From: Agrypnia vestita
Taxonomy: Eukaryota > Arthropoda > Insecta > Trichoptera > Phryganeidae
Assembly: GCA_016648135.1 (NCBI GenBank)
Contig: JADDOH010004276.1
Span: 62,001-126,000 of the forward strand
Direction of reading: 5' to 3'
DNA: 64,000 nt
Made by a program: the position numbers and the translations under genes. Every line of letters begins with the position of its first letter. Positions within the stretch are counted from its first letter, which is position 1. The notes under the pieces are model-generated. The model did no database searches. It saw only the letters and a program-made list of their open reading frames with translations, and had not been told where the DNA came from. Shown piece by piece: positions 43,869-56,884 of the stretch.

Positions 43869-43988
43869 CAATCGGATTACTACACTTAGTGTTGGACACC
43901 AATTGGATTACTACACTTAGTAATGGACATCAATTAGATTACCACACTTAGTGTTGGACATCAATTGGATTACTCCACTTGGTGTAGT
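43869..43988 (+). repeat. 31-bp minisatellite, 3.9 copies
   Basis: Units start at 43869, 43900, 43931 and 43962 with the pattern CAATTGGATTACTACACTTA, then GTGTTGGACAT; spacing is exactly 31 bp. Copies differ at a few bases. The unit length is not a multiple of three and no frame is open, so it is non-coding. Confidence 0.92.
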
Positions 43989-45440
43989 ATACTCCACCAT
44001 TTTTTGAATAGATATTTAGACTCGTTGATTGCGTGCCGCACTCTTATTCTCTTAAGTTGTAATTCAGAAAGTTATGAACGCTACGGTCCGACAGACATTC
44101 GAAATTAGGATACCTAATTAATTTTTGTTCCAGGGAGAAATCACTTCTATCTCATCAATCATTCATCAAAACAAAGTTCAATATTTTTTAAATTATCATC
44201 GTCACCTGGCTATTCGCGTTTAATCCCAATCGCTAACTGTTACATTACCATTCACTTACCATTTTTTATGAGCTGACTCAACATTTTCGACATACTTCAA
44301 AGATTTGCTTTTTATTAAACGTTCAAAAAATAATCATGGAGTGCAGGTTGAAATTTATGTATTTTTTCAAAAAAATTAAATTATCCATAAAAATAATAAA
44401 TTGAGACTTGCAGGTATGTTCTTTAAAGGCTCTGGTTTTTTTAATGTGTCAGTATGCAAATTTCAGGTTGAAAATCTGTTTATATAAAATAACATATACA
44501 CTTAAATGTACAATATCACATTCACATTGCAAGCAACCATGAGCATATATATGAGCGTAGGGCATACACATATATATTCATACACATATGAAATATAAGT
44601 GAGGTACCAACAAAATTGATTTTTTTATTTGAACAGATATTTTGTGCACAGTATAGTTAAATTAAAGTTATATAATTTATTTTAAGATGTTTGACATTCC
44701 AAGAAACATTTCAGATTAAGTAATAAATATTTTGAGTTTGATCATTCTTCTCGTTGGTAGGTACTTAACTTTACTCATTTATTATTTAAATTAAAAATTA
44801 TCCATTTAAGTTAAAAGAAAGATTTTTATTCTTTCCAATTAACTAAAATATTTTTATTAAAAATTCATGTAATACAAAAAAATAAAAATAAAAATATTAA
44901 AAATGTGGTCCCAAATCCATAAATATAATAATCAATTCGATATGTATAATAAGTCTACAAACATATATTTCATAGTTGAACTACATACGTATACACTCAG
45001 TGATATACATGTATTTGTGATATTTATCAAAAAAAATTATGATTAAGCCAAATAAATAGTTGTCACTTACGTATAATTTCGCCATATCCATTCAATATAA
45101 TCTTGAATATGAAAATAACAAGTGTTGAAAGTGTCTTTGTTTTCGGAATCATTTTAGAAGAATGATTTTATTTATATTGTCAGTGAAAATCTACATAATT
45201 ATTAATAGACAAAATTATTCAAAATCGTTGCTTAAGTATAACCCTTCTAAAAACTACAAAAACATTACTTCTCGTCTAAAACTGAGATTAATGAAGAGTA
45301 AAATGAAATGTATAAACAGCGTGTTCCCGGTCAAAGCACAAAATGAACGTTAACAACTCCAATTTACTCTGCTAGATGCCACACGGAAGATTGAGCGAAA
45401 CGCAATAACCTTTCCGTTCGGAGAAGTATTTACTTTTTTC
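43989..45440. other. no recognised gene
   Basis: AT-rich sequence; a plus-strand frame at 45162-45353 is Lys/Asn-rich and unrecognised. Several ACATATATATG-type stretches occur at 44480-44590. Confidence 0.5.
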
Positions 45441-45665
45441 GTAAATATTATCACGCGACTCGTGACGTCAGACAGCGTAACAGTGGCGCCGGGACGTCCA
45501 ACCCTCGCGAGACGCTCGCGACGACTAGATTGTTTTTCCGGAACGCCGGTTTATCTACCCCCACCGCTGTGTTTTCACCCCTATTCCGTTTTAACCCCCG
45601 TCCCGTGCAATATAAACACCGGAGCGAGACGAGTGTACAAAGTTTGCACACGAAAATGCATCTCT
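45441..45665. promoter_or_regulatory. CpG-rich island with CRE and TATA-like box
   Basis: A perfect cAMP-response element TGACGTCA (45463-45470) opens a ~200-bp CG-rich block unlike its surroundings. A TATAAACA at 45611 lies near its plus-strand end, so a plus-strand start would fall near 45640. Open frames exist on both strands (45451-45651 - and 45462-45683 +) without recognised similarity. It could be a promoter with a first exon of a host transcript; direction is unproven, and it could serve the minus-strand Ig gene only if transcribed the other way. Confidence 0.42.
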
Positions 45666-48600
45666 CTTAAAATAGATATTTGATAATTCCATTACATTTT
45701 CAGCCCTCCACGAGTTATTTTACCCATCTTATTGTTGCGAACAACTTAATTGAAAGCTGTGTTTAAATTATTTGCAAAATTTTATTTTATTTTTAATTAA
45801 ACAGGATAAAATTCGTTTAACTTTTCGAATCGTGCATTTTTGCCTTTGTTTGTTTGAATTAATTTTGCTATATTAATTTTTAAATACAGGAAAAAAGTGA
45901 ATTAACTTTCAGATTAACACATTTTGTGATTGTATTTTATTTATTGAAATTAATGAATTGTTTTAAATGTGTGTGAATATAATATAATACATGTCATATG
46001 AACACTGTTACGCTTTGCGATAACTTTCATTAAAAATTCATGTTTATATTATATAATTTGTTTAAATGTATAAATGTTTATTTTTAATTTATTATTATTA
46101 ATCTAATTATTTAAGATATAGATATATTTATCTAAGAAAATTAATAAAAATCGTTCTAAATAAATAAGATTTATCGCGTTGCCCAATTTTATATATTTTC
46201 CCCTTCTACTTCCCTTCACACACTCCTACCCTCTCTTTATTACCTAACCCACACCAATCTTGATGTTCTTTCTCTCTCCCTCTTTAATGTTTTTCTTACT
46301 TATTGTAAATCTGTTTTTAATTATCATATATTTATTCAACCTTGACAAAGGTTTAATCCTGAGCCGAAACTAGCTTGTTATGTAATCAAACGATGCTGTA
46401 TTCAAACAAAATAATAGTTTTTATTTTAATTATAATTTTGTTTAACTACAGTGTGTGTGCTTCATCTGAAAATTTACATAATTTTGTCACGAGATTCTAA
46501 TCAAGAAGAACCATACATAATCGAGCAATTGTATGGCGTTGGTCTAGAATAGTTTGGAAACAATGAAAATAAACAGAAAATTGGTGTAAAACACAATTTT
46601 GCTCAAGAAGCTTCTGGAAGTCCAGGATACTATATTTTGCGCGGTTGCAAGTGCAAAGAACAATTTAGTCTTTACAGATCGAAACCACAGATAAACGAAA
46701 GAAAAAGTGATCAGACGAATCAAAGCGAATATTGGTGACCAGCGAAATAGAGTATCTATCTAGTAGCGATTCAGTATGATAAGAAAGATAATAAAGTGTT
46801 CCACAGATTGATGAATATTCTAAGAGACAAATATAAAATATTCCACAGACGAGTGACTAGGACGAAATTAGTTTGAATTACGGAAAAGTGTTCCAGTAAG
46901 TGAAAGTTTAATTGATTTCAGTGTTTTATTTGTCTCCCACAGCCACAAACCCGTTATAATTCATTATATTGTTCATGTTAAATTGGAAAATATTTTTTTT
47001 TCTAGATGTCGCAATGGTTAAAAAGCCTTGGATTTAATACATCTGAAACCAAAAATACATGCAATATGTAAGTTCTTCTAAAATGATTGACAAATAACTC
47101 TACATACATATTATTAGATTATTATTTAGTAGAAAACTGGTACTGTGAAATTTGTCGTAGGTATATTTGAGCAACATTTGTATTATCTTCTTACGACGTT
47201 TCGAATCTCATCGCAAGGCTGCAATGGAATCCGAAACTTTGGTCAGAAAGGTCATTTAAACTCCGCAAAATATCCCAGAAAACCAAAGATTCTAAAAGAA
47301 TATATAGGTATAATTTTAAATATATAAATATTTTAACATTTTAAATATTTTTTAGACAAAGAAATAAAATCATTGTTCCCCTGAGTTTCCAGCAACAAGT
47401 CTTGCCTAATGTTACACAATGTCAGTAATTAGATTTATCGCCTAAGCTGAACAATCATTCGATATTTTGTAAATGTTTGATTTTTATTTTCATAAAATGC
47501 TGGAAAAATAATATTATTAAAATTAATGTTGGATTGTGTGCTTATTTATAAAATATAAATATACGATTATATCAATGCACTAACCTGATAAATATGATCA
47601 TTTTAATGAATATGTATAGTAGTTGAATATTTTATCTTGATTATCAAAGATGAGATTCTATTTTGGCTCTTTTCAATTCTGGCATTTGAAACGAACTTTA
47701 CTTTAGTTTTAGGATTTTGCTAGCAACGTAATACAGTTGCAAATTTATTCCCCACCGCTTTCAAAGATAAATAGGCAGTACAATATTAAAGCTGGCTAAA
47801 TATATTAATTATTACGTAATGCTGATATGTGGTATTCAATCCTCCTAGCTTTTCTCTCTACAACACGAAATTATGGCGGGCACGATTGTACAAACAAGTG
47901 ATTACGCTCCGTACCGTTTGAAATAATCGTCCCTCCCTCCACTTGTCGTTTGATATTAAAGGTTTTAACGTGGAATGTGTTTAATGGCTGGCATGTGAAA
48001 ATCTGTTACTCGTTTGCATTACATTAAAAGGTAAACTCGGCCATTAAATTTGTTATCCCGTTAGATGACATGTGTAAAATTAAAGAATCAAATCCAAAAT
48101 AGTGCAAGATATAATGACGATTAAAGATGAAATAATAAAATATATACAGGTGTCTGTCTCATTACAAGAAGCAAGAACTTCGAGGGACTCTTCTTCGTTT
48201 AATTTTGAATAGAAAATATTCTTTACACTTTGGGTGAATTGTCGACAGTTACGGAAGTAAGCGACATCACATTTCAGACTTATTTTCTGTAAATCGTTAG
48301 ACTATCACTACAGTAACTTATATTAAATATTAAAAGTCCATTCTCTTCAATAAAATTAAATAAAATTATCAAATTTTGACAAAATTTTAAAAATAATATA
48401 TTTATTAGAGTGCTTGTAATTTTATTTAATTTGTATCAAGGCAAATGAATTTTTAATATTCCATATAAGTTACTGAAGCGATAATCATTGTATAGAAAAT
48501 ATGTCAGGAATATTTATGTTAGAGAATTAAATAGAATTATATTTGGACAAATTATAAATTATTAAATAAAATTAAAATTAATCATATACATTTTTTAAAA

Positions 48601-48685
48601 TATTTTTATTGTTTATACTTTGATTTTTGATATTAAATTTATTGCGCGAAGGGATCATTGGTTCTGAAATATGTATATTTTTATT
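45666..48685. other. no recognised gene
   Basis: A CT-rich stretch at 46200-46290 and a TTGACAAAGG...CCGAAACTAG phrase at 46342-46372 suggest an old retroelement end. A CAGTGTTTTATTTGTCTCCC string near 46919 matches the hairpin at 26835-26889. No coding sequence recognised. Confidence 0.45.
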
Positions 48686-48689
48686 CATT

Positions 48690-49190
48690 TATTTTTTTTA
48701 TTTATTGAAATTAACGGACATAGCTCAATAAAATATAATACATCAACAACATAAAATACATCAGAATAAAGGTCTCAGTAATTTGAAATAAAAACAAGGA
48801 CAACTAAAAAGTAATAAGATGGAGACGAGATCTAGATTATCTAATCAGAGATTGTTTGAATCTAGACAAACTTAACCGAAGAATTCCAGATTTTGTCTTG
48901 AGTTTATAAGACAACACAACCATGATTCACGAGCATGGAATCCATAATTAGTTCTATGATGGCTAAGGAACACCATTTCAATATTTCTGGGTCTACGGGA
49001 AGGGATAATGAATTTTATTTGTCCTGGTAACGAAGACACATCATTGTGGCCGTTTAAAATTTTGAATACGGAAATTGAGCCAGTGTTTTCTCTATATTTT
49101 CGTTGGTTATACATTTTTTACTTTAACTCAATTTCACTGTGAGAATAGTCTCTTCTCTCCAAGCCCATCATCCATTCAACTTTTCTTAAG
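48690..49190 (-). pseudogene. LINE C-terminal relic, antisense, with A-rich 3' end
   Basis: Read on the minus strand: FKILNGHNDVSSLPGQIKFI, IPSRRPRNIEMVFLSHHRTN, YGFHARESWLCCLINSRQNL and EFF, then after a small frame change LSLSRFKQSLIR and a stop near 48840. Jockey/CR1-type LINEs end with this pattern (FLFKxLNG, PSRxxRxxxxFxxxxHRTNYG, FFxLSLxxFK). A ~130-bp 3' region leads to an A-rich tail (T-rich on the plus strand) near 48690-48715. The catalytic domain is missing. Confidence 0.78.
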
Positions 49191-49765
49191 AAATGATAAT
49201 ATATACTAAAACTTCAGCACACTACTCATCTTTACCAGGTGGGCTTAACTTGTCGCTGAACACTGACTTGTCTTTTTGGCAGGCAATGCACCGCTAAGTG
49301 AATTTTGTTCTATAGAATTCGGCTGTGATCAGCCTAATGTGTGGATACTCCTAATTCTGCTGATTAGTGTACGGTTTGGAGAAATATGTTTGAGAAAATA
49401 TGAAAACATGCAAAAAAACTGGTTCGATTTTCTTTTTAAGTTAAATAATTTTATTTTACTTGTATTAAAGCGAATGAATTTATAATATTACAAAAGAAGT
49501 AACTTTAATGACATTTCAACGTTTTTTTAGAAGATTAGTCGGAAATTCTGCATGAAAGTCGCATATTATAAAATTATAAAAAGATCTACGCTTAAAGAAC
49601 GGAGGACTAGCTCTGTTACACCCCGTATATTTATATTCAGCAAAGCTGTACAGACGTAACAGCGTAATCCAAGTTGATCAAATGCATGCCACTGACGAAT
49701 ACCTTTTTACTTGTACGAAATCAACTATTTAGACTTCTTCTTATTATTTTCGATCATTGATCTTT
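49191..49765. other. no recognised gene
   Basis: A plus-strand frame at 49276-49485 has no recognised features. Confidence 0.5.
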
Positions 49766-49769
49766 TCTT

Positions 49770-49915
49770 CAGCCATTTTCTTGAGAAGTAGAGCACCAGC
49801 TATCTTCCTATCTTTTTGGTGGTCTTCCTGGTATGCGATGTCCCATGGGTCCCATACGATCTCCTATGGGCAATCTTATGGAGAATCCTCGTATTATCCA
49901 TCCTAACCAAGTGGT
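49770..49915 (-). pseudogene. short LINE tail, antisense (GRPPKR.EDSWCSTSQE)
   Basis: On the minus strand IPGRPPKR, a stop, EDSWCSTSQE follows a MDNTRILHKIAH-like piece. It matches the GRPHKRWRDSWTSVSQE end at complement(26095..26420), so both derive from one LINE family. The Trp codon of KRW has become a stop. Too short and damaged to be functional. Confidence 0.68.
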
Positions 49916-51980
49916 TTAATCATGATAATAAATCAGATTTTAAACAATAACATTTTATTGACCATTGATTTCCTATCATTTCTTATAATAATAACAATTA
50001 TTATTTTTCGTATTGCCATCTTAGTTGCACGATTTCAATGATGGCATTATTTTTTTAAGTGAAATTTTCGTTAGGCGCTTTGGGCAATTTTCGTATTGGT
50101 AAAATCTTATGAGCACGTGTCACCGACATGCTAATGTTAACAGTATATCTGTAGCTACAAGCATGACGTGTTGCCCTTGGCCAGCAGTGAAAGTATATAT
50201 TATACTATATATATAATACTTAAAATAGAATAAAAATCTACCACAATTTTTGAATGAAGCGCAAGGTTTGACTATGTTCAACGATCGAAAATTCAGTATT
50301 ATAAAATATAAAACGACGATCGATGCGATTTTTACAACATTAAATTCCAATCAAACATTTTTGTTTCTTACTTCAGTTTCCGTAAGCCTATTGTATCCTT
50401 TGTTGAATATAATGAAACGATTTATACTACGATTAATCTAAGTATTGTTGATATTATTGTAATAAATATATAGTATTTATATATAATATGTAATGTAGTA
50501 ATGTACATAATGTATAAATAGTTAAGTAATCAATGATATAATAATAAATAGTACGTCAATGATAGTAATGTAATAAATAAGTTGAAATTAATGATAAAAT
50601 TGTTGTAAACAATGAAAATAAGTTAAATATTTAGTTCATTGAAATTCATGTTCATATAAATACTATGTATAAATAATATAAATGTATATTAACTATTATG
50701 TCAATTAAGTTATATTTATATTTTGTACTGGGCTTGCACAGCCTATCGTAGGTTTTAATTAATATATAAACCACACAAAAATGTATATAATATAATATAA
50801 AAATGCACGAGGTACTGATAGATGTGAAAACCAGACTAATGTTGATGATTTTTATTTACAAATTATGACATTTTTATTTTTGCTACTTCAATTAATTTGA
50901 AAATTCAACAAAAAAACATTTTTATTTCATAGTTAAGTTTTCACTTCTGTCAGCAGCCCCCAATGACTGCTTCTTTTTTTCATATCCATCAAGCCTTATA
51001 TAGCATCTTTAAACTTGATATATTATTATAGTATTGCCGCACAAAAACCGACAAATCTGTTAAACCCCCCTTTTACTTTCTTGTAAAGAAATCTCACTTT
51101 ACTTGGAGACATCTAACACTCGGAATATCAATGGCTACACGTGACATTGTATTTCAGTTCCGGGAATACAATGCCGTTTTGTTAGATTATCAGGAGGATG
51201 GAGGTATTTTCTACGAAGAGAAGTAGAGTGCATGGTTTATCGCCATTAGCATCTCAATAGGCCAAGTGCGTGTTCCTTTATTCGCAAAACTTTTGTCAAC
51301 GAATTTTTTACGAAATTCAATATCATTTCGCATGGTTTTTTCCGTATCTTTTACACATAAGATACTTCGTAAATCTGAGAAAAAAAACTATTTATTTATT
51401 CCCTGAATCGTTCATTTCACAGAACGTATCATAATAATCACATCACGCACTGTACGACTTACGTACGGCAGTATTCCGTTTCTGAAATGAAATAAATCAC
51501 CACATCTATTCTTAACATCGTCGATTGCAGTACATATCAAAATACAAAACGAATCGTAGAATAGTATAAATATCCCTTTTATGATCACACAGACGTTCAT
51601 TTTAATGTCATTTAAAAAATTTTGATGTCATCTCAGTCCCCCTATTAACACTACTGTTCTGGAACGGGGCACAACTTAACTCCAAAAATTTTATATTTAA
51701 AACTATTAAATAATTATTAATGATATCTGTTATTCTTTTTAATCCTCGAAAATTTATTCCAAATTCCCAAAAAATACTACATCCAAAGAAAATAAAATGA
51801 TAATGTGTTTTTAGTAAGTATTTTCAAAGACAATCGGCAATATTCTGTACGATACGCTTACTTCATTATGCTTGCACAGCTTCTGTCAGCCGGACGCATG
51901 TGAGTGATGACGTCAAAATATTACGGTTTTTAATAAAATGGCCACTAATTTAATAGAATCTTGTTTTGCATTGTATATTT
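49916..51980. other. no recognised gene; AAT-type simple sequence 50440-50700
   Basis: The simple tract consists of irregular AATGTA / AATAAATA units. A TGACGTCA cAMP-response element lies at 51909-51916. Otherwise AT-rich with short frames only. Confidence 0.5.
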
Positions 51981-51984
51981 TTCT

Positions 51985-52245
51985 TCTTCCTTAGCCTTTT
52001 TCCCTCCATTGCTTGTAGGATGTAGGCCTCTTCCATTTTCCTCCATTCATCTCTGTTTCTCCCCCTTCACATCCAGGTTCTTCCTGCTTGGTGGACTATG
52101 TCATCAGACCACCTTTTGGGAGGTCTTCCGATGCTTTATTTTTCGTCCAGGGCCTTCACTGTAGGATTCTGGGTGTCCATCTAGTATCCTCCTATCGAGC
52201 CATATGTCCAGCCCACTGCCATTTTAGTTTCGCATTGTTTAAGAA
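51985..52245 (-). pseudogene. LINE C-terminal relic, antisense (KWQWAGHMAR / RWSDDIV type)
   Basis: On the minus strand: KLKWQWAGHMAR, then DLPKRWSDDIVHQAGRTWM and, after a stop, RDEWRKMEEAYILQAMEGKR. Insect LINEs end KWxWAGHIARR..., RSVGRPPxRWxDDIVxxAGxxWMRxAxDRxxWRxxEEAYVxQ. The order fits, with frame changes. No catalytic motifs. Possibly the same family as 63750-63960. Confidence 0.8.
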
Positions 52246-55200
52246 ATGTAATTATAAATATTATAGAACATTTTCAAATCATTATATTCAATTTAAACGG
52301 TAATTTGACTGCGGTCACTTTGTACCCTGCTCTGGCCCCTGATCCTATGTTTGATCTTCCGGTACCCGAAGTTTAAAATGAAGAACACTAGTTAAATTAA
52401 AATTCACTATTAACATTTATAAAATAAAATCAACCCTGCTTGCTTATCTATTTTCTTCTTGAAATATCTGTGGAACCAAAGTATAGTAACAATATTTTTA
52501 ATGTTCAAAGCAATAAATTTGCGGTTAGACACAATTATTTGTTTCTTAAATCTAATAAACTTTTTATATAACCATATAGAAAGTCGTATTAACACTAGTT
52601 GGCGTTTCAAATTATCAGTGTCTATTTACAAAGACTGATTTTTTTTAATTAACATTTTTTTGTTATTATCTGCGTACACACATATATGTGTGCAAGAAAA
52701 TATTAACTATTAATGTTCAACTATATCATTTTTATTAATTAATATTACTGTAAATTGAGATAATGTTTATTTTATAATAAAATTAGCCCGACCGCATTTG
52801 ACTACCATTAAAATAATTCTTATAGTGTAGCAGAATACAAGCTTAAAGTTTGTTTAAACAGTTAAATTCATGTTTACCCATTATAACCCAATACTTAATC
52901 GTGAGATATTTTCAATTAATTTGTTTACAACATGACGCTCATTCACAACTTGTTATCTCTATGAATAAATTTCAAATGAGTGAATTTAGTTCACTCAAAA
53001 AATATACCATGAAATTCACTGTCAATAAAGTTTGAAATTATCGACTTTTCTTTCTGCGAATGTTAAAAACGTTTTACAGCTCATCAATTTATTTTCGTCT
53101 ATCAAACTATTGAACTAACACATTTTTCTGTCGTAATAAAAAAGTAGTTCTCTCAGGTTTTTTCGGTAACAAAATTTTTATTATTTGACATTCGGCTTTC
53201 GAGGGGCGGAGCGCCGCTCAATCCGCCCAATTACCCCCACTTTTATGACTCATTGAAGTTTATATCTCAAGAAATTCATGAATCAGCCTGGGCTGGTTCC
53301 GGGGATGTCTGGATTGAAAATATTTATAAGTCCCAGCGGTTCAATTTAAGCACACCTTACCACTATTAAGGCCCAAACAGATTTGGCTAACGGAACACAT
53401 GATGAGTGGCCAAAACGCAACCCCCGAGCAGAAGTGACCTCAAAAAATTCTCTCATTTCATCAAAAATTCTACGCATTTCAAACATGTTTGAAGAGTGAT
53501 AAAGTGCTCTACCGAATTCTCGACACCAGTTAGATGGGGCTTAACGGTCAAACCGCTCTTTTTAATAGTATTTTTCCTATATAAGATGCCAGATAGCGCC
53601 TTCACAGTATTATAAGGCTGTATTTTTGCGATTATATTTTTACGAGGCCTGGTTGTAAATTATGTTTTTATCACCTGAATTTCGTATTAAAGTGCATTTT
53701 TTATATAGTTTACCGTGAGGTCATGCAAATATAGATTTATAGTTCATTTCCCATACTTTTATTTTTTGATTTTGCTAATGTCTATACTATACGTTGTATC
53801 CAGATGAAAGGACTATTGGCAGCAAAATATCTTGATGATTCAACAAATTAGTGTTTTATACAAAGTGTTGTTATTTAAATCAATTGTTGTTGTTTGAGTT
53901 ATCGCACTTAACATTTAAAATGATGGCACTCTAGTTAGTGAACAACTCTAATTGAATGTTTATTGTAGCAGATTAATGTCACTTGCGAGCATTTGATTTG
54001 TACTCTTGTGTGAAATTTAATAATCTTCTGATTTTTCTTATTAATCACAATTCCAATGCACTCAAATTGATTTCTTTGTTATTCACATTTTCTTCAGTAT
54101 CGTAACTAGACCTCCATTATGAATCTACTAACTACTCAATTATATATTTTTCAGTCTTTTCAAAAAGAGTAGGTATATATTTTTTTTCAAATTAAATGAA
54201 TCACAACAATTAAGCAATACCAAAAATAAAGTGGCCTAAACTTATTGAATTTATGTTTAATTTAATTTGCAATGAATAAATACAAAGTAGTAGCTAATTA
54301 CAAAGGTATAATTTTATTTTGCTTTCCTACTATCAAAAACGTGCATTGTTTGCTTATTTACTATTATTATTATATTACAGGGAATATTTTTAGATTTCAA
54401 ATATAATAAATAAAAATCATTCTCTGTCATGATCGGGCTATTAAAAAATATTCAGTAATAAATAGTCTTTTAACTATTGCTTAAAATACATTTTTTTTAA
54501 TATTGATTTTATCTGGGGAGAATGCAAGATAGAGAAATAAGTGTTGAGGATATAGGTGTACGCTAAGCCTTTAAATATGTATGCACCGTTGGACAGGAGG
54601 AGTTCATCACTCAAATCGAGGCCCCAAAGTACCTTCAGAGTACCGGAACCGTCATAAAACTAAATGAAGAAATAGAGCCTCCGTCTTACCCGGCCGCTTA
54701 AATAAGTGCCTACGTCATTTTTTTCTCGGACCCGCTTGGATTTTCTTTTGCCCCGAGGGTGGAATGGAGCAAACACCATGACTGGTTTTTCAAAGTTGAG
54801 TGTGAAACTACAATATTTATGGCAATGACAAAATCTAACCCCTTGCCATTATTCCAAAGAGTTTTTAAAAATAATTTTATACATAGGTACCTACTTTCCT
54901 TGATTTACAACTTAAATAACGAAATATTTTTTAAAAGTTTTTTTGAAACGTATTTTACAAAGATTTTTTATTAAAGTGTCACCTATATAAGTTTATATTT
55001 GCTTTTGCAGTTTTAACGTACTATTTGCCACAAATATTATTTGTGCAATATATGAACATATTTGTTTTGTAATAACATGTTTTAAATTATTTCTTGTTAT
55101 CAGCGTACTTATGGTCTGAAACAATAATTTTATTAAAACCAGAATTTATGTACGCCCAATATTCATTTAAAATAACTACATATTATATTTCAACCTTAAT

Positions 55201-55325
55201 TTCACCTATATGAATTTATATAATGTATTTGCATTATAGAGAAATATTATTAAAACTAATTATATATGATGTTCTTGATGTCGATATGAGAGAAAGCGCT
55301 AAAAAATAAAATGCCATTCGGTAGT
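52246..55325. other. no recognised gene; GC-rich patches
   Basis: About 53195-53240 (GAGGGGCGGAGCGCCGCTCA) and 54580-54780 stand out from the AT-rich background but show neither recognised coding sequence nor repeat structure I can prove. Confidence 0.45.
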
Positions 55326-55329
55326 ACGC

Positions 55330-55445
55330 CGCGCCACCCTAAAACAGTGGCAAATATCCATAGATAGGGGAGACGCTCGGGAAGATCTTCATCCAGTAGT
55401 GGAGAAGATGATGACGACGATGATGTTTGTTTATTTTATTTTTAA
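55330..55445 (+). pseudogene. possible LINE 3' end
   Basis: The frame DRGDAREDLHPVVEKMMTTM followed by GATGATG repeats resembles the extreme ends of insect LINEs (DRxxWR..xHPVVxxK and a run of ATG/GAT). Very short, so tentative. Confidence 0.33.
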
Positions 55446-56265
55446 TCAATATATCAAGTTGTTTCGATAGCATTAGCGTCTAGCTTATTTTAAAAGTTTG
55501 AAGAATTTTGATGTGACACTTCTGTGTACGCATTTCTATTTAAAAAATATGAAATAAGCATATTCTACCCCTTAAATAAAAACAATAATAATAATTTTAG
55601 ATCATATGACTTTTTTATATTTTCAGTAACATGTCTGGCAGAATGGTTTATTAATAAACACAACAATAAAGATATTAAATTTAATTTTTTTTGTCTTATT
55701 GACAGTAAGTGTTGAAAAAATTTTAACAAATTAGGCTCGCTGACCACAATCAAAAAACCATGTATCAGTAGTCCGGTCCGCAGCACGCCCCTGGGTGCTA
55801 TTACTTACGTAACACTTGTTTTGCTAAGTGGATGGCCACAGAGGATACTTTCTCAAACGCTCCAAGTACCATTCTCACCCTTCATTGCGATGTTCGGGAA
55901 AAACCTGTTATTCCAACGCGGTCCGCCCCTCAAAATTACCCAGGAAATGATCTACTGGAGCTGATTCTAAAATTGGATTACTTCATTAATAAAATATTCG
56001 CCCAAAACAACAACTTTGTGAAGATATTTTTCGAACTATTTTTGTTGCAGCACATATGATTAACTTTTTTTACTTAAAAACTGCAATAACGGTGCCGTAT
56101 CTCTTTTGTAATATATTTTTAGCTCTACTAAATAAGATTTCAGTAATCATTGGAATCTTCTTATCTTGTATGTACGCATGATAAATTTTTATAATAATAT
56201 TAGAAATAGTTTTTTTATTATGCAATTTAGACAAATATTGCACGACATCATACGCTATTGCTTAA
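55446..56265. other. no recognised gene
   Basis: A plus-strand frame at 55832-56059 is GC-richer at its start (55720-55960) but unrecognised; no convincing splice sites frame it. Confidence 0.45.
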
Positions 56266-56300
56266 ATGATGCCTTTATATCTTTGATATAAAGGCATCAT
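56266..56300. repeat. perfect 16-bp hairpin
   Basis: ATGATGCCTTTATATC (56266-56281) and its complement (56285-56300) around TTT. Confidence 0.9.
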
Positions 56301-56610
56301 TATCATATACCGATTTACTAGCTAACATCTAGCTCCCGTAAATGTAAACAATAAAAGCTTGAAAGGAGAATCATCTCTGTTATTTTCTGCATTGTATTTG
56401 AGAATTATTTGTAACCGGTGTGACAAACGAAAGTATTCCCGTTAGACCTGAGCAAGGAATCAAACTGTGAATGATTTTGTGTGAAAGTGTTACAAAGAGA
56501 AGTATAAACATCTCTTCTGATCCGAACAAGCATCATCGTGCGCAAGGAGAATCACCTTCTTCACTAATAGTTAAGCAATCACCGATTGCTTGCTGCTGGC
56601 TCTGTGGGCA
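56301..56610. other. no recognised gene
   Basis: Contains CAATAAAAGC at about 56349 and ends in the 47-bp repeats. Nothing else recognised. Confidence 0.45.
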
Positions 56611-56615
56611 GCAAT

Positions 56616-56765
56616 ACTGGCCCTTACGCGGCCATTGGTATCTGCATTTAGCAATCAGCTGTACTGGCCGCTGCGCGGCCATTGGTGTCTGCAATTGGCT
56701 ATCAGCTGTACTGACCGCCGCGCGGCCGATAGTGTCCCCTGTGCGGCTGTAAGTGTCTGCGATTA
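56616..56765 (+). repeat. GC-rich 47-bp tandem repeat, ~2.5-3 copies
   Basis: Units begin ACTGG/ACTGA at 56616, 56663 and 56710 and share the pattern CGCGGCCATTGGTGTCTGCA, ATCAGCTGT. The third copy is altered and carries a partial fourth-like segment (TGTGCGGCTGTAAGTGTCTG). An open plus-strand frame (56471-56752) crosses it with no recognised domain. Confidence 0.82.
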
Positions 56766-56884
56766 GCTATCGCCGATTGCCTATTTCAAACGATTTAGTT
56801 ATTGATTGAAACTGGTAATGGCAACACCACGCAAACCACACTGCTTACTGAATTTTTGAAACATTCATAACACGGATGATCTAT

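Noticed and set aside
46342..46372. TTGACAAAGG...CCGAAAC as a hammerhead
   Set aside because: It lacks CTGANGA; only the hairpin and CGAAAC resemble the motif.
55524..55715. Possible exon ending CTTATTGACAGTAAGT
   Set aside because: A donor-like string exists, but the frame is AT-rich, Asn/Phe-dominated and matches nothing.
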